A DNA stretch of 64,000 nt from Eulemur rufifrons (GCF_041146395.1 NC_091012.1:16234193-16298192); one strand, 5' to 3'. Positions 49,939 to 61,600 are shown, counted from the first letter of the stretch. The notes: generated from the letters alone by a model not told the origin. A program made the numbers and translations.

Positions 49939-50316
49939 TCAAGGAGTGGTCACTTTTGGAGAAGCTTTTCTCCTCAAAGTCCCTCGAAGGGGTCCTTTCG
50001 TCTTCCTGGGCACCTGCAAGGACAACAGGGAGATCACAGAGGGGCACTGGTTTGGGGGAAGAGGGTGGAGGTGGGGTGGGAGCATGGGAAGGGGTGCGGG
50101 CCGAGGAGGGTTTGCGCTGGGTGAGGGCAGGGGAGGAGTCTGGGGGGCAGGACTCGAGGGGAAGGCGGGGAGGAGCTTGGGTGGGTCGCTCACCTTGAAG
50201 CTGCCTCTGGACCTGTGCTGACGAGGGGCCTTCCTCTTCTTCCCCCTTTTCCCTGCTTTGACATTTGTAGTTGGTTGTTCAATGATGGTGCTGGAGGCTT
50301 CTGATTTTCTGGTCAT
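49939..50316 (-). CDS. CSAG-like cancer/testis antigen, copy 2, intact two-exon gene
   Basis: Exon 1 coding runs from the ATG at 50316 to 50194 (41 codons), with an AAG/GTGAGC donor. The intron is 180 bases, with a TTGTCCTTGCAG acceptor. Exon 2 runs from 50013 to the TGA at 49939-49941. The joined frame is open, phase 0, and gives 65 residues. It starts MTRKSEASS (human CSAG starts MSRKPRASS, from memory). The middle is strongly basic (KRGKKRKAPRQ), and the end reads VPRKTKGPLRG ... ASPKVTTP, resembling the FPRQP...KGP...SP tail of human CSAG. No membrane segment or signal peptide; the basic run would suit a nuclear protein. A TATA box is 50 bases upstream of the ATG, and a poly(A) signal lies downstream. 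The central part is read in a different frame from the one that resembles human CSAG, which lowers certainty that this exact protein is made. Confidence 0.65.
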   Translation of the reverse strand: MTRKSEASSTIIEQPTTNVKAGKRGKKRKAPRQHRSRGSFKVSDPPKLLPAFPSSPAPQTPPLPSPSANPPRPAPLPMLPPHLHPLPPNQCPSVISLLSLQVPRKTKGPLRGTLRRKASPKVTTP

Positions 50317-50366
50317 CTTCACCGTGTCAGCGCTTCCCAGAGATCTACCCAGGCCGCCTGACCTGC

Positions 50367-50377
50367 CTATTTATACC
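50367..50377 (-). promoter_or_regulatory. TATA box of CSAG copy 2
   Basis: The minus strand reads GGTATAAATAG, a near-perfect TATA box about 50 bases before the ATG. Copy 1 has GGTGTGTAG at the same place. Further upstream lie an inverted CCAAT box (50440-50444), a CCACGCCCC GC-box (about 50398) and a TGACATCA CRE-like site (50468-50475). Confidence 0.65.
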
Positions 50378-50982
50378 CTCCCAGGTATATGGGCAGGCCA
50401 CGCCCCTGAGCTTTGTTTGGTCACCGAGCCACTCCCCAGCCAATGGGAGCCCTGGGGGGAGGGGCTTTGACATCACAAGGTGCCAGCCTGACATCAGGGT
50501 GAGGGAGGGGGATGCTGTGGAGGCCAAGATGCTCTGGTGGGAGAAAAGTTTCCTTTTCTGGTTTCCTTAGCAACCCTAAAGAGCTTTCCCACACTGACCT
50601 GCCACCCATCCTCATTTCTTCATTTTCAGTTTTGGTGGGTCCCATGCCACAGATCATGTGTCTCTTCCCCAGGTTTTACGTGGACTTCCCATACAGTGGT
50701 ACATTCTGTTCTCTCCCACCTGACACCATTACTTAGTTTTTGTATCTCCTACCTAAAGTCTCCCCATGCTAACTTGGCCCTCTTTAAGACTTACATGGAG
50801 ATGTGTACCGTCCCTTCCTCCTACAAATTCCGCTCATGTACTTTGAAGACCATTCACTTCTTGGCTTTTTCATCTCACCTCCCGTTCTCAGTGTCTACTT
50901 ACATTGCCTCGGATTTCTGTTTTCATGCTTGAAATTACTGGCTTCAGGCTGTCAATATCAGCTGGGCGTCTGCCTCAAGCTG

Positions 50983-51260
50983 GCTTCTCCAGAGAAGGAG
51001 ATAGAGAACCAACAGCAAACGTACGTGGTACATGTATGTGTGTGTGTGTGTGTGTAATGGTATATAGCTTATAGATCTATTTTGTATTGTATAGCATTTG
51101 TATATGAATATTGTATATATGTAATCTGATTTAAATTAAGGAATTGGCTCACACATTGCTGGAGGCGCTGATACAAAATATGCCAAGCAAGCTGTGAGGC
51201 TGGAAATTCAGGAAAGACTTGATGTTGCATTCTTGAATTTCAAATATATATGGCAGCCCA
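50983..51260 (-). mobile_element. LTR fragment, antisense (same family as 24555)
   Basis: The plus strand has GGCTTCTCCAGAGAAGGAGA, then a (TG)n run, then TTAAGGAATTGGCTCACACA and GACTTGATGTTGC, the reversed 3' half of the TGATGGTTAATTTT LTR family. Confidence 0.6.
51034..51055. repeat. (TG)n microsatellite
   Basis: A short perfect TG run inside an LTR fragment. Confidence 0.9.
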
Positions 51261-51434
51261 GTAGTTCCAGTAGCTAGAAATTGAAACGGGTACTCCTGAG
51301 TTAGAGATGTGTAGAGTAGGCTCACATGAAAACAGACACATGAAAGAATTGAAGAGAGATAAACCCGAGCATATACAACTAAATGGTTTGTGACAAGCCT
51401 AGCATGAATAGACGATGGGAAAAGAATAGTGTCT

Positions 51435-51731
51435 TCAATAAATTGCATGTGGGAGACTGAATATCCAAATGCGAAAGGATGAAACTGGATCCTTATCATA
51501 GCCCAGCTCTGCTGGACGGGTGCAGCCCTTGCCTCCAACATTTCTGATAGCTAGCAGAAGGTTTGCTGTGACTGTAACCCCCATAGGCTTGTAGAAGTGC
51601 CTTGGTGAAATTGTCTCAGACCCTGGCCTCATTTCCCGTGACCTGCACCTAAATGGTCCCCCGAATAGGTCTGCTTTGCAGCACTTCATGGCAAGGAGCC
51701 CAACAATTTCACCAAGATGACACTTCTCCAT
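51435..51731 (-). repeat. Inverted-repeat arm 1 (conserved open frame)
   Basis: On the minus strand this is about 75-80 % similar to the plus-strand block at 55823-56074. Both stay open in the same frame and share CRSREMRPGSETISPRHF and KGCTRP. Family unknown; it may be an LTR or other dispersed repeat, or a decayed exon. The two arms face each other around the SYCP3-like exons. Confidence 0.7.
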
Positions 51732-51986
51732 GAAAGCTTTCCAGAATAGTATCCTTCATTTAAAGTGTTTCTCCTGTTTATTTCAATGCTGGAAAGGATC
51801 CAGGAACTGATAAATGTGGGTAATGTGTTTATCATAATTTCTGCCTGTCAGATAAGGTACTGTAGGCAGAGTCTCCTGTGGCACAGGTAATAACTATGCT
51901 ATGTAAAACATTTCACCTGAGACATTTCTTTTCCACGAAACATTAATTTATGTAGCATTATTTAAAAATCTTGATATAACTCACAG

Positions 51987-53621
51987 GGATGATGTACAGA
52001 AGATGCTACCAGGATTCAGAGGTATGTTTTGGGGGCTATTTGTAGTTAAAGAGAATTGCTTGCAACCGTGCAACTTTTACAAAAGGAAATGTTAATTACT
52101 AGACTGTTAAATGCCTCCTTCTCACATATCTGATTTAACATAAGTACTTATTGTGATCTGCCTGATAGATTTCCTTTCTGACCTTTTTAACTGTTGTTGG
52201 GAAAAGTGAGAATACTTCTAACAATGGTGAGGTAAGAGTGCTGCTTTTGTTTTGTCCACAGGAAAATTTAATGGATTGTGACATACTAGAGGAAATTGGA
52301 TGAGACACATCTCTCTTTGTTTTAGTGTGCACAGATTAAATGATATATCAGTTTTTTCATATCAGTTTTTCATGTTCTTAATTTAGCTATTCTGTTTTTG
52401 CAGCTTTCTGATGTTGTTTTCTTTGGAGTAGCAGTAAAAATTGAATTTTTATGGTTATTTTTGAGAGTAAACTATGTAGGGGAAAACTTAAGACAACTTT
52501 TCTAGCTAGTGTGTAATTGGATCAAAAAACTCATAAATTTTATATTGGCACGTTAAATGCTAGCTGCACTAACTGTATTGTAGGACCATACACTTTAAAA
52601 AGTCTTACTAATTTCTTGGCACTTCTATAGAGACCATATTCTTATAAAAGAGTCCTATTCAATTTTTGGCTCTTCTACAGAGTTAGTTTGTATAAGCAGT
52701 ATATTTTGAAAGCTTTGTTCTACTTGGTGGTTTTGTGAGCTGTCTAATAAATTGATTGTTATAGATGATCTTGTAGGTATAAAATACTTGTATCATGGTA
52801 CAGATCCTTTATGAGTACTTGAAATCTAACAATTGATGGTACATCCCGGATGTTAAATCATATGTTTACTGAGACATTACTTATAGTATTAAGATTTTGT
52901 TAAACATGACACATATGGATAAAAATGTTATATAAAAAGCTTCAAGAAAATATTTCAAAAGTGTTCTTCAATTTATTTATCTACTTAAACTAATATTTTT
53001 ACACCCATGGACATTGTCTCTTTTAGTAAAAGCATCACTCTCTAGATTGTTTAAAAAGAATTTTCTTCTTGTATATTAAATAATTTCTATCCTTTTCATG
53101 GTATTGTTAAATAAAATGCTTTTGTGTATTTCATATAATGAGCTGTGACAATATTCTATCTAAATTTGTCCTTTGAATTGGGGGATAGTTTATAAATGTG
53201 AAAATTATAGTTTGTGTTTGAGAACTTTTGTACACATTTTAAAGATACAAACTATTTTGATTATTGGACTTTTTTATCATCTGTAAATTAAAAGTGATCT
53301 GCAGTCAGAACAACTAGAATTGGAATACTAATACCGATGGTTTTCACAGAAAAGTGAGCAAATCTTGTTTTTTGAAATGACACTTATGTTATAAATTTTA
53401 AATCTTTCTAATATTTTTGAAGCAAAATTTCCCATATTTTTTTGAATATAAGGGAACAAAATACTTTTCAATATTGGCTTTTAATGAATATTTATTTTCT
53501 ATGTAGCTGACATCAAACAGGCTCTTCCTGCAAAGAGAAAAATGTTTGTAATGAACACGAATGCTTCCATCAACACCACTGATGAAAATGAGCATGTTTG
53601 GAAAACACAGCAAGAGAATGG
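51987..53621 (+). CDS. SYCP3/XLR-like (Cor1 domain) gene, two middle exons
   Basis: Exon 51987-52021 (35 bases; acceptor AACTCACAG, donor GTATG) encodes DDVQKMLPGF. Exon 53507-53621 (115 bases; acceptor TTTCTATGTAG, donor GTAAGG) encodes DIKQALPAKRKMFVMNTNAS ... ENEHVWKTQQENG. The split codon G/CT joins them in phase as Ala. The result aligns with SYCP3 ([22 protein letters not shown] ... EHVWKTQQ from memory), the start of the Cor1 coiled-coil domain, at the right spacing. No stop or frameshift occurs in either exon. SYCP3 builds synaptonemal-complex lateral elements in meiosis; mouse XLR proteins are related X-linked lymphoid/testis proteins. The N-terminal exons were not found, and the following exon is doubtful (a degraded AAAATTTCACGAAAAATGAA stretch after CACACAG at 54486, with stops). 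It may be part of a real gene or a partly decayed copy. Confidence 0.7.
52022..53506. other. Intron between the SYCP3-like exons
   Basis: AT-rich, about 1.49 kb, free of recognisable young repeats. Confidence 0.55.
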
Positions 53622-55820
53622 GTAAGGTTGATTACTTCTTTGAACCATGATATTTGTGTCATTCTTAGTATTCATTGGTGAAGATAACTTTAGACAAACA
53701 CTATCTTGTATTTGTTAGAATCTCCAGTGAACAATATATTTCACGTGATTTTTCTCTAAGCAGATAAGTTCTTTAGTTCTATAAACTCAGTTTAATCAAA
53801 TTGAAATATATTAGCTAGAAGCCAACGAAGGTGATCTATTTTCCCCTTTCATATAACAATAGGGTTTTCCTGTAAAACTAATTTAATATACATTTCTGGG
53901 AATATGCTTGTTGAGTATAAGGTAACACTCTTAAACATTTACTCTTGGGATAGTTAACAATAATCAGTTACATAGAAAAGGGTAATATCGTAAATATATT
54001 ACATATTTTACTTGTGTTCACTATTCTGTTTACAAAATCATTGTTGTGCCAAAGTGAGGAAATATCAAATGAAATATTCCCGTTTGGAAGTCATGTCGGA
54101 TGAATGGATATGATGTCCTCATTGAATCTACATAGCATGTCAAACTCACATGTTATTCAATGAGAGGAAATGAAAAGGAAACCACTTTTAGATAAAATGA
54201 ATATTTCTGGAAAATTTTTAGTACAGTACATCTTCCTTTGTTTTCAAGGGGTAAAGAATGTAAGATAACTTCTCTGGTAGTCAGTCAGGAAGAAATACAT
54301 TTAGAATGAAAGGAAATCATTTGATCTTTTCCCCATGAGAAAATGTCAGCTGCTGATACTCTCCTCTCATTTTGTGATATAAGTTATGCCAATTCAATTG
54401 TTTTGACTATGTTTATTTTTTCCATATTATTATGAAGTATGACTGTGCTCCTTATTACTCTTGGAAATTATTTTCTTCCCACACAGAAAATTTCACGAAA
54501 AATGAATAAAAAATTTAATTTAGCCAGTGAGCCTTTTAAATAAATTAGACTAAAAGACAAGGAAATGGGAGAATTTATTCAAGAACAGTTTCCACATCAT
54601 TTCAAGGAGAGTTTGCATATCATTGTCATCAAAAGGTTGCATTTTGTAAAATTCAAAGTTACTAAAATTATAAACATTTTTAATACTTCAGATAATGCTT
54701 TGCTAAGCCTACGACTAACTCTCTGCCAAAGATCTACCGTCAGTACTTATTTTCCAGTAATCAGGAATGAACTGAATCATTCTACAAATAATTTGGAAAT
54801 ATAGTTTATCATGTATATTGATGAAATTATAAGACAGCTCACAAGCCAAGCACACTGTCATGAACAAATTGAGCAACGGTATCAAAACTCACCTGTTCAT
54901 ATGAAATATCCACACAGAGGAGTCAAAAATTGACTCTGACACTTAAGACTATGTCCTTTAACACAGTTAAGGTAACTGATATCAGACATGTTCATTTAAA
55001 ACTTGCCATTGACTCTGATCATACATCACTCCATTGCTAGCCACGTTGTGTTTCGTTCTCCACTACTGGGGTTATTAAGGCGAATATAACGATAAGCAGG
55101 TATTTTCGGGGTCTCGTCCGGCACTCCTGCCACCCAAGGAAAAGAAATTGGGAAGTTATGGGAAATAACCGACATGGGAAAATGAAACATTGACGTTATA
55201 ACTAGATCTATGACTCGCTACATGGCACAATGTGGAGAGATTATTTCATCAGTTTCTTCCAATATTCCACAGTGCATCAAATAAAAGCATCACCTCTCAT
55301 TAGTAATGGTGCCATTGTCAGTGGCATTCTCTTCACATCAACAATTCAAAGGGGCAAGTAATCTATGGAGCTGAATCACACTCAAGACTTAGGTAACATC
55401 CTGTATCTGAGAACAAGGCAGTAAACAACAGGAGTGCCACTCACTGTCTGACAGTTCCTGCTGTAAAACTTATATGGTTTATGAAAAGTGTCTTCACCTA
55501 CAAATATCTCCTAAAACATACCTTCAAATCTCTCCAGCATATTCTGGAACTCATTCCTGTGAAGACATTACATTTACTTTTACATTGTGGGTCAGTGAAA
55601 TACCATGTGTGCATTAGAAGAAATGCCTTCTGCCAAGCGCTTTACATACAACAAGTGCCACATGAGTGGAAGCTGATTTTCCTTAATTACTTTACTACCA
55701 GGCAAAAATGACTCTGAACACATTACCACATATCTTGCTCAAGAGTGACTGAAAAGGGGCTGTTTTCTCAACCGTCACCAATTGCTGGATAGTTTGCTGC
55801 ATAGAAAGCAAAAAAGACAA
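53622..55820. other. Sequence downstream of the SYCP3-like exons
   Basis: A 79-codon frame at 54565-54804 contains FKESLHIIVIKRLHFVKFK, faintly like the next coiled-coil part of the family. The match is weak, and the preceding 80 bases contain stops in the expected phase. Otherwise nothing recognised. Confidence 0.3.
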
Positions 55821-55822
55821 AG

Positions 55823-56074
55823 ATGTTTAAAGGAAGGACGCGGGAGGCATGTCGTATTGGTGGAATTCCTGGGCTCTTGGACACCAAGAGCTGCAAAGAA
55901 GACCTACAGGTGGAACCGTTTAGGTGCAGGTCGCGTGAAATGAGACCAGGGTCTGAGACCATTTCACCGAGGCACTTCTGGAAACCTTTGGGCATTACAG
56001 TCACGGCAAACCATGTACTGCCTATCAGACACGTTGGAAGCAAGGGCTGTACCCGTCCAGAAGAGCTGGGCTAA
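55823..56074 (+). repeat. Inverted-repeat arm 2 (conserved open frame)
   Basis: Plus-strand counterpart of 51435-51731, open for 83 codons, sharing FRCRSREMRPGSETISPRHF and VGSKGCTRPEELG-like text. The distance between the arms is about 4.1 kb. Confidence 0.7.
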
Positions 56075-56099
56075 GAGCTTCTGTAACTCTGCTGGGGGA

Positions 56100-57800
56100 G
56101 GGAGCATGAACCTGCTTTAGAAAAAAACCTGGGGCTCTGGTGCGTTTGCATGGTGGAATCCAAAGCAATGACGGGGCCCTGGGCCGCCCACACGCTTGGC
56201 CTGCCAAGAGACGAGACAGACTGTGCCCTCGGAGGGGAACAGGCTTCGGGGAGCCCCTTGACCAGCCCGCTGCCCCTCTGTGCACTTTTACGATCCATGC
56301 TGAATGTCATAGGCTGCCATAAGCTGAGCCTCCACTGGGGCCTTGGCAGCCCTCCTCCTAACGCGCTTCCTTCCCGGAGGCGCCATGGCTGGCTGTCTTC
56401 AGAAGCTAGAGATGACTCCTGACCCTTGTGAGTGCAAAGACATACTACAGAAATGGGGACAGGTTCAGTGAGAGCCCGCGGGTGAGGGCGAGGGTCTCCA
56501 GGTTCAACAAGGGTGGGGCTGGCTCACCCTCCTGCCTCTTGTCACAGCAGGAGGGGACGAGGAAAATTATGCCAGCGCCCGGTCCCATCTTGTCCCGGGC
56601 TGTGGCTAAAGAGCACGCCCCTGTCCCTCACACTCCAACTTCAGTCCCCTCTGCCCGCCCCTCACGGTGCCCTTGGAACAAAGTGGGACCCTGGCCCTTG
56701 GGGTCACAGGGACGCAGTGTCTGCTGGTTGGTCAGGGGGCACTGACCATGCGGAGTGACTGCGTATCCTTCGTCCTCTGGATGGGAAATGAACTGATCTG
56801 CACTTGTTTGGGACACTCAGGGGCGGGCCCTGCCCACTAGCCATGGTGAATTCCAGAGGGACCCCAGGTGACCCGGGTGTCCGGTTCTGACCCTAGTCGG
56901 GCACGAAGGACAGCTCCAGGCTGGGCCCACCACGTACCTTACATCCACAACAGACACACGCAGAGCACTGCAATGAGCCTCAGAGGACCTGGGGACCCTC
57001 AGGCCCGCCCTCCGGACAGCTCTCAGGGACCTCGCGGAGACCCCGGCCTCAGGTGACGCTGGGGACATTTCCTTAGAGTCAGCCCAGGCCTTGCTGGGCT
57101 CTACACCTTCAACCCCTGGGGCCACCGGGCCATGCCTCCCCTGCCTCCCCACCCAGTAACGCCTCACCTGACTGACCCGGAGGGCTGCCCCTCAGAGGAC
57201 AAGGGCGACCATGGCACCAGGAGGACAACGCTCCTCTGAGGGCCAGTGTCCACGTGAGAGCAGCTGGCTTCGCCGATTGGCCGGCGTGGCTTGCGTTTGG
57301 GATGCGAAGCAGCGAGGAGCCACGCCCCCTGCAGGGAGGCGGTCCACTGGCGGGACCGCTCAGGGTAGCTGGGGCCTGAACAGGGGCTCCCCAGGTCCTG
57401 GTCCTGGGCAGCGATGACAAGGGGCCGCTCCCCAGTGCCTCGCCTCTGGGCTCCTTCCAGCTGGCCCTTGCCCTGCGAGAGGAGCAGCCATCACCCTGAA
57501 GGTGGAGGCTCAGTCACCCCCTCCCGTGGCCGTGTGCATTCTGCACACACGCCTGTACCGTTACCCGCCGTGGCTTGGTGTCCCACGGGTCCAGACCTTG
57601 CTGGAGATGGTCTCCTGTTCTAGGTATGATTCCGCCACTTGCTGGCTGACTCCACAGTGTGTCCCCCACAGAGCCTGCTTTCCTTCCCCTGCCCCAGCGT
57701 GGACCACCCTGGGGATCCTCCAGCCGGCATGTGGCGGTTCCTGGCCCGCTGACCTCTGGGCAGGGCTCTTGCAGAGCAGGCGCCGCTCTCGTTGAGAGCA
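56100..57800. promoter_or_regulatory. CpG-rich, GC-rich segment, candidate promoter island
   Basis: GC content and CpG density rise sharply against AT-rich surroundings. 57280-57380 holds an ATTGG (inverted CCAAT), CCACGCCCC GC-boxes and closely spaced CpGs (CGCCGATTGGCCGGCGTGGC). A GCGCCATGG Kozak-type start at about 56380 opens a 28-codon frame with a GTGAGT after 14-15 codons, so a first exon is conceivable. Many long open frames on both strands are expected from the composition. No gene product recognised. Confidence 0.45.
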
Positions 57801-58645
57801 AATGTTAGTTTCCAAGCATGTTCACCAGAAGAAGGAGGAGGGCATTGTCACTTTACATTGAATGAAATAGAACAGCCTTATGATTCAGCTTAGAGTTAAT
57901 AACTAAATTGTTACACGAAGGTAGACATTGTAACATTTTACATGGCATTCTATAATGAATAATAGCATTCAACCCTTTTAAGTAATTACAATCTTTTCTA
58001 AGGTAAGATTTGTTAAATATTGACTCATATGTATCTCTTTCCGATTCATGTGAATACAAAATGTTTGTAGACTCTATGGTTTTATTTCCACATGTAAGGA
58101 TTCTGGAACTTCCTACTGCATCCTAAGAACAAAATGAAAATGTGAACAGACAAAATCAAGGACATTTATTTGACCCATAAGAGATAGCATTACACAGGGC
58201 AAACCACTACCTCCAAGACTGCATAGGCAGACACATACACCGAGTTATGTCTTACCTGAGCAGGGACTCATGAGTGGAAACTGATAAAGGAACCAATGCC
58301 AGGATAGGAAATCCTGGCCTGTAATTGGCTAATTGCTGGAGGCTTTGTGTGGGCAACTCTAATTGTTCAAACCTCCAGGGAGCCCAGTCATGAAGAACCC
58401 CTCACAATAGTGCCAGATTTACCTCCATGAGCTCAGCCAGGTACCCACAGCAGGTATGCCAGGAAAATCCGCTCATACTTCCAGCCAGGGTCGGGTGGGG
58501 AAGGAACAGTTTTTAAATATGCTAAGGCACTTTGTTCTCGTTAACAAGGCCTACCCTCAGGAGGAAATAGTTAACAAGGATCCCACCTGTTGGGGTATTT
58601 TCAGAGCCAAACCAAAGAGGAGGAGGAAGATACCCAACTACAGTC
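57800..58645. other. Unique sequence, nothing recognised
   Basis: AT-rich to mixed. The part at 58300-58450 has an LTR-like feel (TGGCTAATTGCTGGAGG, TTCAAACCTCCAGGG), but I cannot assign it. Confidence 0.35.
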
Positions 58646-58649
58646 AACA

Positions 58650-61600
58650 CTAGCCTTCCAGGAGAAGGGAAATACAGAACTCCAGCTTGCTCTACCCATC
58701 CTGTTTCACCTATGAGGGAAGAAAACACCAGGAAACTTCTGTGAAGTTTCCAGTACAGGGGCACCGGCTCAGTAACCACTGACACGTAATCACAGCACGC
58801 TAGAACAATTCCCTTCCCCCACACTGTACCATCACATGACTAAAGGCCTATTTGAATTAGTCACTCTTATCTGGTACATCATGCCTGGCTATCTTACAAG
58901 GTGTACTAGAAGGCAGAACACATGGTTTGAAGAGACAGAGCAAGCATCCGATCAGACATGGCAGGGATGGTGTAATTATCGGGCTGGGAATTTAAAACAA
59001 CTATGATTAAAATGCTGAGGGTGCTAGTAGATAAAACATAAAGTGTCCAAAAGAAGATGGCCATTGTACACTGAGAGCTGGAAATCCTAAGAAAAAAACA
59101 AAAGGAAATGCTAGAGATCAAAGCCCTATAACACAAATGAAGAATGCCTTTGATGGCCTTGTTAGGAGATGCACATGGCTGAGGAAAGAAGCTCTGAGCT
59201 TGAAGTTAGATCAATGGAAACATCAAAACTGAAAAGCAAATAGAACAAAGACTCAAGAAAATAACAGAAGAGAATAACTATAGACTGTGGGGCATACAAA
59301 ACATGTAACTGTGCATAATGGAAATATAAGGAGAAGAAAGGGGAAAATGATTAGGAAAAAATGAAAAAATAATGACTTAAAACTTTCCAGAATTAATATC
59401 AACCACCAAATTACACATCCAGTAAGCTCATAGAACACCAGGCAGGATAAATTCTAAGCAAACAAAAATATGCTACACCTAGGCATATCGTCAAACAGCA
59501 GAAAATCAAAGACAAAGAGAAAATCCCAAAAGAAGACAGACGGTGACAAACCATGTGATGTACAGAGGAACAAAGATAGGAATCACGGCAGAGGTCTCAG
59601 AAACCGTGCAAGCAAGAAGGGAATGAACTGAAATATTTACAGTGTTGAGAAGAAAAAGGACCCAACATACAATTCTTTGCCCTGTGAAATAAAGAATTCC
59701 TCAGATAAACAAAAATTAAGGGAATTTGATGGCCGTGGAAGACATGGGGGAAAATTTCTTTAGAGAGAAGAAATATGATATAGGTCACAAACTGAGGTCT
59801 GCATTAAGATAGTAAGAGCATCAAAGGAGATATATGTTAAAGTAAAATAAAAACTTATGTTTTTCTTATTCTTAATTTAAATCACATCTAACAGCTTGCC
59901 CACAAGCGTACCAAATGTATTCCATTACATATGCTACTGTTTATATCATATTTCCTCATTTATAAGTGAAGTGGATTACAGCAATTCCATATGCAATGCT
60001 TCAGTGAAGGAATTACACTCGTGTATAAGTGAAATGAATGACAGCAATGATACAAGTGACAGGTAGGAGGAATTAGGATTCTTTTATTGCAGGGTACTCA
60101 CACAACCCATGAGGTGGTGCAGACTTATTTGAAAGTAAACTTAGATTATTTGTGAACATATATTGCAAATTCTAGGGCAACCACTGAAAAAGGTAACAAA
60201 AGAAGTATAACTGATATGCTAAGAAAGGAGAGAAAATGGAATCATACAAAATGCTCCACTTAAAACCACAAAAGACAGATGAAGAGTGGAAGACAAAAAT
60301 AGGAACAAAGAACAAAGGCAAAAATGGAAAACTGTAACATATGTGGTAGCTGTTTATCCAAGTATATCAATAATCACTTGGAATATCAATGGACTGAATA
60401 TATCAATTAAAAACAGACATTGTCCCAGGTGATAAAAAAACAGACCCCACTATATTTTGTCTACAGGAAATCCACTTTAAATATAAATACACCTATATGT
60501 TAGAAGTAAATAAAGTATACAATGTTAACACTAATAAATAAAAGCAGAACTAGCTGGGTTAATTTCAGATAGACCGGGCCTCAAAGCAAGGAAAGTTATC
60601 AGAGATAAAGAAGGCCAGTACGTAATGGCAAAGGGACCAATTCTCCAAGAAGATATAACAATCATTGAAGTGTAAGTGCCTAACAACTATATAGTGTATA
60701 TACTTTGCCCTGGTGACTAGTTAACTAGAGAGATAACTAGTTGAAGCCAGGGACTAAAAAAACACATTCTTTGCCAATCAAAACCACAATGAGATATCAC
60801 TTAACCCCAGTGAGAATGGCCTTTATCAAAAAAACCCAAAACAACACATGTTGGCGTGGGTGTGGAGAGACAGGAACACTAATACACTGCTGGTGGGACT
60901 GCAAACTAGTGCAACCCCTGTGGAAAGCATTGTGGAGGTATCTTAAACAGATTCAAGTAGACCTGCCATTTGACCCAGCAATCCCATTACTGGGCATATA
61001 CCCAAAGGAAAAAAGGTCATTCTGTAACAAAGGCACATGTACCCAAATGTTTATAGCAGCACAATTCACAATAGCAAAGATGTGGAAACAACCCAAATGC
61101 CCATCAATACATGATTGGATTAGTAAACTGTGGTATATGTATACCATGGAATATTACTCAGCTATAAGGAATGATGAAGATACGACATCTCTATGGTTCT
61201 CCTGGAGAGAGTTGGAACCCATTATATTAAGTGAAGTATCCCAAGAATGGAAAAACAAGCATCACATGTACTCACCAGAAAATTGGTTTCCCTGATCATC
61301 ACCTAAATACAAATCTGGGAACGACACCAATTGGACATCAGACTGAGGTGGGGGGTGGGGGAGGGGATGGGGGTATGCCTACACAATGAGTGCATTGCGC
61401 ACCGTTTGGGGAGTGGTAACACTTGAAGGTGCTGACTCGGGAAGGGGGGGTGGGGAAAAAATATGAAACTATTGTTTTTAACTTGCAAAAAAAAAAAAAA
61501 AAAGAAAATATATGGTATATATAAAAAAAAACACATTCTTTTCAAAACTACTTTTTTAATTTCTTGTTCAGATAATGTGCTAACAGCCTAGATAGTCAAA

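Larger units (their letters stand above)
49722..50957. repeat. Duplicated CSAG segment, copy 2
   Basis: Direct repeat of 33340-34556. It spans exon 2, the intron, exon 1, the promoter and about 500 bases upstream. The left edge is TTGGCCATGTCCCGGCAGCC. Confidence 0.85.

Noticed and set aside
54565..54804. 79-codon frame as the next SYCP3-like exon
   Set aside because: Only a vague coiled-coil resemblance; no convincing acceptor in phase and stops in the preceding stretch. Kept only as a weak note.
60741..61295. 184-codon open frame on the plus strand
   Set aside because: It is the C-terminal end of L1 ORF2 in a 5'-truncated young L1, not a host gene.
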